Of a DNA stretch of 64,000 nucleotides, positions 38,301-48,150 are shown piece after piece (the stretch's first letter is position 1; each line of letters starts with the position of its first letter). The translations under genes and the position numbers were made by a program. The DNA lies in assembly GCA_008360975.2 (NCBI GenBank), contig CM039182.1:102021443-102085442 (forward strand). The letters run 5' to 3'. The notes beneath the pieces are model-generated. The model was not told where the DNA came from, made no database searches, and saw nothing but the letters and a program-made list of their open reading frames with translations. The stretch is from Lichenostomus cassidix. Its lineage: Eukaryota > Chordata > Aves > Passeriformes > Meliphagidae.

Positions 38301-41300
38301 TGTGAAAGGGCTGGACTGATTTTCTGGATTTTGTTGATGATATATGTACCACTTGTCTTGTGAAAACTTTTGCAGCTGTTAGGAGTTTTAACCCTTCCTC
38401 TCTAGAATTTGAAATCTGTGGTCAAATGAGAGATAATAGTATGGTCTGAAAACACATGTAAGTTCATTAGACAGTTCTGCTTCAAGCATTTTTTATTTTT
38501 CAATGTAACATGCCCTGCAGATTATGAATCTTAAGTATGTGCAGTCATTCTTTTGCAATCAATCCATGATCCATGCTGCTAAATCACATACAATAATCTA
38601 AATGGTTATAATAGTAACTGTCACAGTAACTGTGACATTGAGGAATGACATAGCCGTAATATAAAGGCTGTCAGGAAGCACCTTTACAAATGTTCTGATC
38701 CTCAGAATGTTTTCAGTTCACTTGTCATCTTTATTTTCTCAACTATAAAAGCCAAAGATTTAAAAGAAAATAATGAAAAGGCAGCTACACAACCATGCTC
38801 TTCATAATGCTCTTCTTTTTAGGCATCTGGCAGCTCACATCAAAACAAACCCAGCCCTATCTTCAACTGGACCTGGCTCTCCATGTCCATCCTGTGTCAG
38901 CAGATGCAGTGACCATCTGGCTGGAGGCTTTCCTCAGAGGGCCACCCAGTGGGACATGTGGCCATGGAGAGCACAGGCTCAGCAGAGCAGGACAAGCCCC
39001 ACAAATCACAGTACCTGTCTTGGAAGAAGCTCTGATTCCCAGCTATAGCAAAGTACAGTTATAAGCCCCAACTACTGCACATTGTCAAGGAAAAAAAAAA
39101 GGTAGAAAGAAAAGCAAGAGAGGAAAAAAACCCCAAGGGAATCTGCAGCTTGCAAATGTTTGCAAGATTTCAATCTGTAGGCTCATCCCAAACTCCTCAG
39201 GATCTGAATCCTTCTACCTCTCCTCCCCTCTCCCTACATGTCAAAGCTTACCTCCCACTTCCAAGGGCTATGTGCCCTTCCCAGCTCAGCTCTCGACACA
39301 AACCAGGTGCATGAAAAGATAAAAATGGGGGAGATGCCATGCTGTGCTTTGGGTAGGAGTCCTTAGCATTGCAATGGGTGGGTAAGAGGCAACGACCTAT
39401 AGGGCATATGCCAAATAATATTCCAAATAAGTATTCATCTGTCTTTAACTATGAGGCACCTGTTCGTTCAGAGGATTAAGGCATATGTTTGTATCCCCCT
39501 GCGTTGCTAGACTTCTTCTGTGAGTGTTGGCACAGAAATGCAGGCTAGAATTTTCACCTTCAGATTGGAGCTATTTTTGGTGTATCAGTGAAAAAGCCCA
39601 AATTACAAACAACCAGCTAAGAGTACAGAATCACAATTTCCACTGTCAAATTAAAAAAGGTTTAGTCAGACATGACAAAAAGCATTTTATGTGAGCTTCA
39701 TGAACATGTTTAGAAGAAAGGATGGATTTTCAACAAACTGAAAAGGGACACATTAAAAGCAAATGTAATGAAGCTTTGCTGCTCTGGTACTGTATAGCAT
39801 CCTGAAGGGATTTTTCATGTCACTGGGGTAGAGAGCTGTGCTTCTCTTGAAGCATTTCCCTAGACAGCCTCAGGAAATCAAGCTGTGGCACACATCTGGA
39901 TAGCTCTGTACATGAATGGCATCGCATTTAGAGATGGAGTTGGCAAGAAAAAAGCCGTAGTCCATGCACCATTATACATTTCTGCAAATTCTCAGTTCAA
40001 CAAGAACCACGAGTAGACTGAACAGCTTCGTCAGCAAGTAATTTCTTTTTTCCGTGCCACAGACCATCAGACATAAAACCTTACCTGAAGAAACATCTAC
40101 AGAACTGTTGGCTAATATTTTACCATTTTGAAAAAGCTGTCAAATCACAAGTCTTCAAAAAAGCATAGTATGAAATGTGACACACTAGTAGCATGGCATG
40201 ATCCACTGTTTACACTAAAATAACAGGTGTGGAAGATTAATATATTCAGGGAATGCAGAACAGCTTAAAAATTCATCAGACTGGAAGTATTTAAGCAGCT
40301 GAAAGGGTTATTCATACAAATTAGATGTTGCTTTACTGTTTATCCCTAAAGGAAGAAAGGTTTCATAACTTTGTGGGAGAAGCTGTATTGCTCCAAGGCT
40401 GCAATACACATCTCTTTCAGTCTGTTTTGTGAGAGGAGTTCTAATTGACAGCGGGATGGGACTCTAGCCTGCTTTATGGAAGACTGATTTAAGTGCTGCA
40501 GGTTATATGGTGTTGCAGTTAGATAAGGCAGCTCCTTGCAGGAAGCCAAAGTTCACAGAGCTCTGGGGTTGCTTCAAGTTGACATTGTTTTTACAAGTTG
40601 GGTAAAATCTGTTTGTTAATATATAAATATTTTTTCCACTGAAACACAGAAGGAAAAGACAGCTAGAAAGTGTTTTTTTATTTTGTTTGTGAGATCTTTT
40701 TCTGGGCTTTTCAGTGTTGGAAAGCAAAAAAAGTCATCTGCTCTTGGCTACCTTTCTGGGGCCACACACACACACTCTGCCTGTCCGGTTGTCTGCTTGG
40801 TTTGTGCTTCTTTCCACCCACAAGCTAATGCAAAGCTTCAACCAAATCAAAGCCTTATTTCCTGGTTTTGCAACCAATTTCCAGTGAAATCCCTCTAGCC
40901 ACATGGCTGAGCTTCCAATCCAGCCTTCCTATATTGTGTTGCACCTTGGGCGGTGGCTTGTCTTGTTTCAATTACCACTAAATAAATGAGGCTTTAATTC
41001 CTCTTTAATTTCATTTAAAAGAAAGACGATCAGCATGCCCTTCCACTTCAGTGTGGTCTGGGATTGTCCAGACTTCACACTTGCAGGCAGCCACCAGTCC
41101 TGTCCAAAAACACAATATACCTCCTGCATATTCACATCAACCAGACCAAGGACAGATGTTTCTCTGGTTTTACTGCACTTTTGGCCTGGACTGATGAGCC
41201 ATTATAAGGCATAATGGCCAATCTGTGATACTGCCATTTCCTTCGCTTTGACATAGCTTTCTGATTGAAAATCATCTAATTTGTTTTAATTTGAAACATG

Positions 41301-41632
41301 GGAGCGTACATGTTCCATCCCAATCTTTGAAGAGAAATATTGCCATTTCAAACTAAAGAATATACTTACTTGGCATCATGAAGTGGGAGATCCATGTGGA
41401 CTTATTTAATTTCTCAGATTAACTCAGAAATAAATTTGATGGCAATGGATGAAAAAAATGCTCTTTATTTTACAAGCATAATATGGTTTTAATATGCTGG
41501 CATGTTGTTAATGATGCGTAACATATTTCCGTTCATCAAAGTCAGAAAACGGAATTGCAGTGGAGTAATTTGCTGTTTTCTCATTGAGAAGTAGGAAGTG
41601 TGTGTGTTCTGTGCAGTATCTGAATTACTCCT
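35329..41632. other. non-coding stretch; possible conserved elements
   Basis: No gene supported. A perfect 10-bp stem with an AGAA loop lies at 36,131-36,154. The segment at about 37,970-38,225 is an even AT-rich sequence with several TAAT/ATTA motifs and no repeats, the typical texture of a vertebrate conserved non-coding element, though conservation cannot be tested here. 38,790-39,070 is a slightly GC-rich patch with overlapping unsupported frames. Confidence 0.5.
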
Positions 41633-42873
41633 AGAATCACAGAATGGCTGAATGGCTGGAAAGGACCTCTGGAGGTCACCTTGTCCAACCCCCCTGCTCA
41701 AGCAGGGACACCTACAGCAGATTGCCCAAGGCCAGGTCCAGATGGCTTTTAAATATCTTCAAGGAGGGAGACTCCACAACCTCTCTGGGCAACCTGTCCC
41801 AGTGTTTGACTTCCATCACTGTAAAAAGTGTAGGGGTTTTTTGTGTTCAGATGGAATTCTTTGTGATTTAATTTTTGCCAGCTGCCTCTTGTCCTGGCAC
41901 AGAGGGTCACTGAGAAGAGAGCCTGGCTGTCTCATCTTTCTTCCTTCCCATCAGGTATTGACATACATATGTTAGATGCCCTTTCTCTTCTCCAGACTGA
42001 GCAGTCCCAACTCTTTGAGCCTCTCCTCCCACCTCAGAAACTCAGGTGCCTCAATGATCTTTAGGGCCATTAGCTGGACCTCTCTGCAGTATGTCTGTAT
42101 CCCTCCTGTACTGGAGAGCCCAGAACTGGACCCAGCACTCCAGCTGTGGCCTCACCAGTGCTGAGCAGAGAGGAAGGATCACCTCCTTCGACCTGCTGGC
42201 AACATTCCTCCTAATGCAGCCCAAGGTGCCACTGACCATCTTTGCAGCAACGGCCTGTTGCTGCAATGAAGGTCACTTTGCTGGTTGGTGATCAGCTGCT
42301 CCTACAGCAGAGCCTCCAGGTCCTTCTCTGCAGAGCTGATTTCCAGCTGATCAACCTCCAGACTGTACTGGAGCTTGGGGCTGGCTGATCCTCTCCAGAA
42401 GCAACACTTTGCAATTTCTCTTTATAGAACCACATGAGATTCTTATCTGCCCATTTCTCCAGCCTGTCAAGGTCTCTCCAGATGGCAGCACAACCTTCTG
42501 GTGTATCAGCTCCTCCTCCCAGTTTTGGCTCATCTGCAAACTTGAATTCTGCCCTATCATCCCAATCATTAATGAAGAGTTTACAAGGCATTGGCTCTGA
42601 ACACTGAGCCAATGTGTACACTACTTCTGACTTGTCCTCAACTGGACCTACTGCCATTGACCACAATGCTCTGGACCTGGTCATTCAGACAGTTTTCAGT
42701 CCACCTCGCTGTCCACTTACCTAACCTGTACATCACCAGATTATTTATGAGGGTCTTACTGGAAGTAATGTCAAATGCCTTTTGTACCTTGAAATGTTTC
42801 AAGGTAAACAACATCCATGGCTCTCCCTTCATCCACTGAGCAGGTCCCCTCATTGTAGAAGCCTGTCAGTCAC
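41633..42873 (-). mobile_element. CR1 LINE, about 1.2 kb, antisense
   Basis: The most complete CR1 copy in the window. The 3' end is at 41,633, where the minus strand reads CCATTCTGTGATTCT. The complement of the CR1 3' untranslated region follows, then ORF2 in reverse. On the minus strand, 42,684-42,292 encodes the end of the reverse transcriptase and what follows it (FADE, then PKLGGGADTPEGCAAIWRDL and DRLEKWADKNLMWF), and 42,266-42,051 encodes [19 protein letters not shown] and the C-terminal region. The element is 5'-truncated within the RT domain. Confidence 0.95.
42292..42684 (-). pseudogene. CR1 ORF2 reverse-transcriptase/C-terminal remnant
   Basis: A 130-codon open remnant of the CR1 polyprotein. 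The catalytic aspartate box that reads F/Y-A-D-D in active CR1 is FADE here: the second catalytic Asp is replaced by Glu. The following P-K-L-G-G and D-T-P-E-G-C-A-A-I blocks are well preserved. The next part of the protein ([15 protein letters not shown]) is in another frame from 42,266 downwards. The copy is therefore inactive twice over, through a changed catalytic residue and frameshifts, besides lacking the 5' portion and endonuclease. Confidence 0.88.
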
Positions 42874-45800
42874 TTAAAATGTCAAATAATGTATTTCTTG
42901 CTATTCTTTTTAGGGGTCAAGCTATGGACACTGAAAAAGCAGCATTTCACATGACAAGATCATGATTCACAATAATTTATTTAAAGTATTTTCTGTGCGA
43001 TTTGATAGATATGCACTACAGATTGCTATTATTATAAAATTAATTGAAATTACTCACTAAAAAATGAGACAATCAATAAATAAAAGCTCAGGAGACATAG
43101 AAATGGCTTTTTCATTTGCAATTTTAAAACAAAAAATGACATTTTCTTATCAACAGTGAAAAATTGCTCTCCTGACATGGGCAAAGAATGATGCTAAAGT
43201 AAATTCCTTTTATGGAATGAAAATATGGTGTGGACTGAATTTAAAATTTTAAACAGCATGATGTGGACATGCAATTACAGTCATAGCTAGCTATAAATGT
43301 AGTTAGATCATCTGGTCAAGTCCCCTGCCAATGCTAAACTGAATTTTGCATGCATTTTTTATTTTTTTAGTCAGTTTGGACACCTTCAGTAAATGTGATA
43401 AATACATTTTTAAATAAAAGTAATTTTGTGGTGTCTCAGAAGTCTGGAGAGAGAAGGAGAGAGAGAAAGAGAAGTATCACTTCAAACTACTCAGTGTTGA
43501 TACATCAGGTTAGTCTCATTTCAGCTTTACAAGGAAAAGCTGACAAGCTTTAAAGGAGGCCTCACTGCACAAAGAAATCGATGGTAAAGTGCACATTGAT
43601 TTCAATAAATCTCTTTCAGTCACCAAACCATATATTAGCTGGGGAAGGGATGCTGCCTCTTTCTGTCTTTTTGCCTTTAAACATCATGTGCACTGGTGAT
43701 AGTATAAAAATAAAGCTGGGGATAGCTCTAGTCTCAGGTAATAATCGTCTCCAATTTGAAAGCAGTCCTCAGGGACTGGCAAATTATAACAAACTCTGCC
43801 CTGGTCCCTCTAACAAACCTCGACCAGACGGGGACAAAGCTGCTTCTGTGGTGTAGAGTTTCCTTTACTGGAAATGGAGCATTTAAACTAGTGCTCTTGG
43901 ATTTTACTCTGAGCAGCTAAGTTGTCAGACCAGGATACTTTTCAGGAACATATCGCCATGGCACAGCAGTGAGGATCAGTGCCATGGTGGAAGGTCTGCA
44001 GGATGCCCTTGGGGGCAGAGGATGCCAATAGTCAGTGCTGCCAGCTGATGTGCCAGTGATGGTGGGGATGCAGAAACAATTCAGAAAGGTCTCTCTGCAA
44101 AGAAAGACCACCTATGTGGTATATTACTATAGTATTTGTTACTGGTTTTATGTGAACCTAAACTTAATTGCAAATCTGCATCTTTGGCCTCACCCTCAGA
44201 GCACTGAGCTCAGGAAAATGTTGGATTCCTCCGTCAGAGTATGAAATGCAGTGACTGCCAGCCTGTCCTCTCCCACTGCTTGATCTCCCGGAAGTGTGTT
44301 GATAAGCAGTGGCAGATAAAGCATTATTAATTGGGTTCATTTAAAGTAAAAATCCCACTGCTGCCACACAAATAATACAGAGGGCCCATAAAAGTTTGGA
44401 TATATGAGGGCAGCCCAAACTAGGAACTGCTGAAATGTGTGAAAATAATGACGCTCTCTGGTGTAAATGGCTCTTTAGAATGATGCTGCAAATACTTCCC
44501 TTCATTCATCAGCCTGTACTCACAGGCTGTGTGCTCTCCTGAGCCAGCCCCCTGGGACATCCCACGTTCATATCATGGTCAGAGATGAACGTCCTCTCTG
44601 TTGCAAGGTTTCAAGTTTTTATCACCTATTACCACAAATTGTCATGTCAGGTTCCTGTAAATCAGATTAACATTCTTCTAATGAAGACGTTGCAGGGGAT
44701 ACTTGGCAGGGAAGTTTCAGAAAGGGGTGCTTAGGATGGTAATTTTAGTGAGGAGAGACTCCTATACAATGTGTTAAAAGCATTAACTGCAATATAAGCA
44801 AAAAAAACGCTTTAGAGCTGTTACATCCTATTGAGTAACAATGTAACAAATGCATGTAAGCCACCTCCTGAAACAGGGCTTTGGAAATAGGAGCAGAAAG
44901 CACCAGAGGAGGGTCAGCGTGATTTATTTTTGTTTTACCTGCCCCAGAACACCCTTATTTCCTGATGAACACAATGACTTGGCACAACTTGAAGCCCAGC
45001 AAGTCAGATTTCTCTCAGCAGACATCCTGATCACTCTGATAGATATTTTAGGAACTCACCATTAGTTCCTTTAATTAATGCCTCCCCGACAGGGACTGGC
45101 GCGGCCTTTTTCCACATCAGCGGAACAAAATACGCTTCAGCCATTTTGTCCTGGGGCTGGGTGATTTCTTATGAATTACCTGAAGCCGGTCCTTCTAAAG
45201 CCCCAGGTACCTGCTGCCAGCCTGGCAAAGCACCAGCTTCCCCCAGGAGCCTTCCCAATCCCAGCACTCACTTTATAGCACTTCCTCTACACATGTGGTT
45301 CCTTCCTAGAGCCCACCTCAGCCTTAGCAGAGGTAAAAAAACCCTTATAGTATGGGATGCACTGTCAGTCCATTCCACAATAACCAGTGGAAATCTGCGT
45401 GGCATGACTGAAGCCACTTTCCTGCTCACAGCTTCACTGCTTGCCTCGCAGCCCTGCTCCTGCTGGGAAGCCTGGGCTCACCATTCCCAGCTGGAGCTGT
45501 GTCTCTGCTGACATCACTGGATTCCTGCTGATGCATCGGCCAGGGTCATGTCCCAGCTCCTTCACCTCGTCCTGTGCACCTCTTGCATATCAATTTGCAA
45601 AGCTGTAAAAGTCAATAACTGTACCTAGATCCGCAGTTAAATAAATAAATAAAGATGCAGGCGCCCAGGAAATTTGCTTGCCACACAACTCCCTTCAACA
45701 GCAGGATGTTCTTGCTGAGCCGACCTAAGCATAACTTATCGCAGAAAATTATCTCATGTGCTGAACAAAAATTTCCCCACTGGAATTTCAACCTTTGCCA

Positions 45801-47039
45801 CTGGCAGCTGGAACACCGTGCCCAGCCTCCCAAGGAGCTCTCCCCCACGGGTATCCTTTGAACTCCTAAGACTACATGTGGTGGATCTCAGCAATTATTT
45901 GCACTGTGGGCAAACTTCAGGCCGGGGTGCCTGCAGGGGCTGCTGGCAGCACGCCAAGGGGATGCCACAGCCCTTCCTACCGCCGCCTGCACCGTGGCCT
46001 TTGGGACACAGCCCTCCCTGCCCTGTCGCTTGCCTCGGGGAAGGGAGACCGCCTTGCCTGCTGCCGAGCAGAGGGATTTGCTGGGCACTGCGTAGCCAGC
46101 AGGCTTTCTAAATGCAGCAATTCTGTCTGCCTCCCACGGGGGATAAGTCAGCCTCGGCGTGACTTACAGACCTTGGCAGGGTCAGGTATAATCTTGGTGT
46201 TAATGACTTAGGCATTACACCCAAAGCGCCTGGTCTGGGAGCACTCTTTGCTTTGTCTGGGAAGACATCTCACAACCATTTTGCCAAGACAAGTCAGCTG
46301 TGAGTGGTTCTGGTTCTTCCCCGGCATGCTTTGGTCCAGGAAATTCTCACTTCTGTGTGGATATTCCCATCACCTCCAAATCTGGCTGAAAATTTCCCAT
46401 CCTGAGACAGCTGTGTTCCCAGAACTGCAACCTCGCTTTCCCAGAATTTCAGGGTGGTTGCTCCCAAATCTAACGGGGAATTTCCATTATCTGGAAGCTT
46501 CTTTTTCAAACTCCCACCAGTACATTTGTATTCTTGTTTCTGTCCCACATCTCCCCAGTGCTGTCCTATGTGTCTATAGTACACTTATGAAAGGGCTACC
46601 TATAATTTAAACAGAAAAATAAAATAAAACAAAAAACCCAGAAATTTCTGCAGGCTGTTGAGGGAAGCAGATTGAAAGGATAAGGCACTCAGGTTTTTTT
46701 TTTGCTGGCGGCATTGCTTGGGAAGCCCTCAGGCAGCCCAACCGGCCCTTTCCTCTATCTGTTGCACAGAAGTTTGTGGTTTCCCTGGATCTGTCACGGA
46801 GTACTCACCCTGTGACATCCTGCCTGAGCTGCCGCTGCCTGCTCGGGGCATTAGTGACCACATTCAGATGGCTCGGACTGGGTAGCTCTGTCTGCATCAA
46901 AGTCTCTCAGCGCCTGCTGAGGCAACGGGCTCCGCATAGGACTAACAGCACGAAACGCTGGCATAAAGTAACCTCACGAACCCGCTTTTAGTATTTTCCT
47001 TTTTCCCCCAGAAAAGAAAAAAAAAACCCAAACCAGGGA
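42874..47039. other. promoter-proximal upstream region, no gene supported
   Basis: GA-rich simple sequence lies at 43,446-43,473. About 44,300-44,700 and 45,060-45,180 look like candidate conserved or regulatory DNA: no repeats, TTAATTAATG and ATTATTAATT motifs, and several CpGs in 45,090-45,140 in otherwise CpG-poor DNA. From 45.0 to 46.6 kb the plus strand is C-rich relative to G, opposite to the DNA right of the CpG island. Open frames (up to 121 codons) lack homology. Confidence 0.5.
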
Positions 47040-47084
47040 CCGTGGCGGGGTGGCAAGAGGAGGTGATGCCTCGCTCGGCTCCTC

Positions 47085-47088
47085 ACCT
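47085..47088 (-). other. candidate minus-strand splice donor in the CpG island
   Basis: On the minus strand the sequence reads GGCAG|GTGAGGAGC, a strong donor with its GT complement at 47,085-47,086 and its last exon base at 47,087. A leftward transcript starting in the core promoter could use it. The donor context is an inverted near-copy of the plus-strand donor at 47,417-47,440. Leftward exons have not been found. Confidence 0.3.
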
Positions 47089-47170
47089 GCCCCGGCCGGC
47101 AGCTCGGCGGTCAGGAGGGTCCCGGAGCGCGCTGCCCACCGCTGCCCACCGCCGCCCCCGCGGGCGCTCC

Positions 47171-47226
47171 GGGCGGGCGGGCGGAGGCGGGGCGGCGGCG
47201 GCTCCAATGGGGAGGAGGGGGGCGGG
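47171..47226 (+). promoter_or_regulatory. core promoter elements: GC boxes and CCAAT box
   Basis: Tandem GGGC units at 47,171-47,183, a GGGGCGG Sp1-type box at 47,189-47,195, a CCAAT box at 47,204-47,208 (NF-Y-type) and a second GGGGCGGG box at 47,219-47,226. They are spaced as usual for CpG-island promoters. No TATA box is visible. The CCAAT box reads in plus orientation, which fits but does not prove rightward transcription. The start site is inferred at roughly 47,230-47,300. Confidence 0.65.
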
Positions 47227-47270
47227 CCGAGCCGTGCCGTGCCGAGCCGTGCTGTGCCGAGCCGAGCCGG
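47226..47270 (+). repeat. GCCGA/GCCGT pentamer array beside the core promoter
   Basis: Nine consecutive 5-bp units (GCCGA, GCCGT, GCCGT, GCCGA, GCCGT, GCTGT, GCCGA, GCCGA, GCCGG) fill exactly 45 bases directly after the second GC box. It lies in the expected start-site or 5'-UTR region, so length variation could alter start-site choice or 5'-leader structure. Confidence 0.85.
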
Positions 47271-47431
47271 CTGCCGGAGTCTGACGGGCGCTGCAGGTGG
47301 GAGCCCGGCTCCGCGACGGCGCGTAACTTCGCCGGGCCGGGGCTGTCCGCGCCATCCTTCTTGGTGGAGAGCGGCAGGAGCCGCGTCCCTCCCGCAGCGG
47401 CGGCGGAGAGCAGCTCCCGGGGCAGGCTCAG
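47271..47431 (+). other. candidate non-coding first exon of an unidentified gene
   Basis: The segment between the core promoter and the donor CAG|GTGAGG, with its last exon base at 47,431. The donor matches the vertebrate consensus at most positions. A weaker alternative donor, GCAG|GTGGGA, ends an exon at 47,296. I see no convincing ATG-initiated coding frame, so the exon is probably 5' UTR and translation would begin in a downstream exon. The start is inferred, as the TSS cannot be read from sequence. The gene is not recognisable because no coding exon can be linked to it in the window. Confidence 0.5.
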
Positions 47432-48150
47432 GTGAGGAGCCCCGCTCCCCTCGCTTCCCCGGCCGCCCTTGCTGCCGCCCTGGCCTGGCTCCTCTCTGCG
47501 GGGCCCGCGGGTCGCGATGCGCAGCGGGACCGCCGGGCTGTCCTTGGCTTGAGGTCAGCGGGGAGGGCCGAGGGGCGTGCGCTGCCCCCGCGGGGCGCGC
47601 TGCCGCTGCGCATCGCTCCGCGCCGCTGCGCGGGGAGGGAGGGCTGGGGCGGCGGGGCTGCGGCGCGGGGGCTCCTCTTCGTCTGTTTCCATTCCCCTCT
47701 CCGCGTTTTCCCTTTTGGCCGTACGGACTGTCCCGTACCCCCGCTCGTCCCCGCCGCGGGTCGTTTCGGGGGTCCCCGGGCAGGGTTTGCCCCCGCTCCG
47801 GCGGCGGGGCGCACTTGCTGCCCGCGGTGCGGCGCGGGAGTGCCGCAGGAGGGGTACGGCTCTTGCCGGACCCTGTCCCTCAGCCGCCCTTCCCGCCTTT
47901 CTGCCCTCCGCGGAGCGCAGCATCTCCCGCGGAAGATCCGCCTGGGCGCTGGGACGCGGCGGCGCCCGCAAAGTTACGGGCGGTGCGCGGCGGGGGTGGG
48001 CTGCGTGGGCGCGGAGGGGCCGCGCTGCGCAAGCTTGCCATCCGCTGGTAAGCCCAGCCGGTGCCGATGGGGCGCTGAAGCCCCTTTTTGGGGCTTGGGG
48101 CCAGTCCTGATGAAGCCGCAAGGTTTTGCGGACGGCGGGGTCGGTGCGGC

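Larger units (their letters stand above)
47040..48150. promoter_or_regulatory. CpG island promoter
   Basis: About 1.1 kb of very GC-rich sequence with dense CpG in an otherwise AT-rich, CpG-depleted window, with sharp edges on both sides. It is the classic signature of a vertebrate TATA-less promoter active in the germ line. The core at 47,160-47,230 has GC boxes and a CCAAT box. A consensus plus-strand splice donor follows at 47,432. The rest (47,450-48,150) would be the start of intron 1. Long open frames across the island (up to 333 codons) are Ala/Gly/Arg/Pro-rich, overlap on both strands and are explained by the lack of A+T for stop codons, so I do not call a CDS. Confidence 0.92.

Noticed and set aside
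42785..42806. 10-bp perfect stem with TG spacer
   Set aside because: It lies inside the CR1 copy and is short enough to arise by chance from element sequence.
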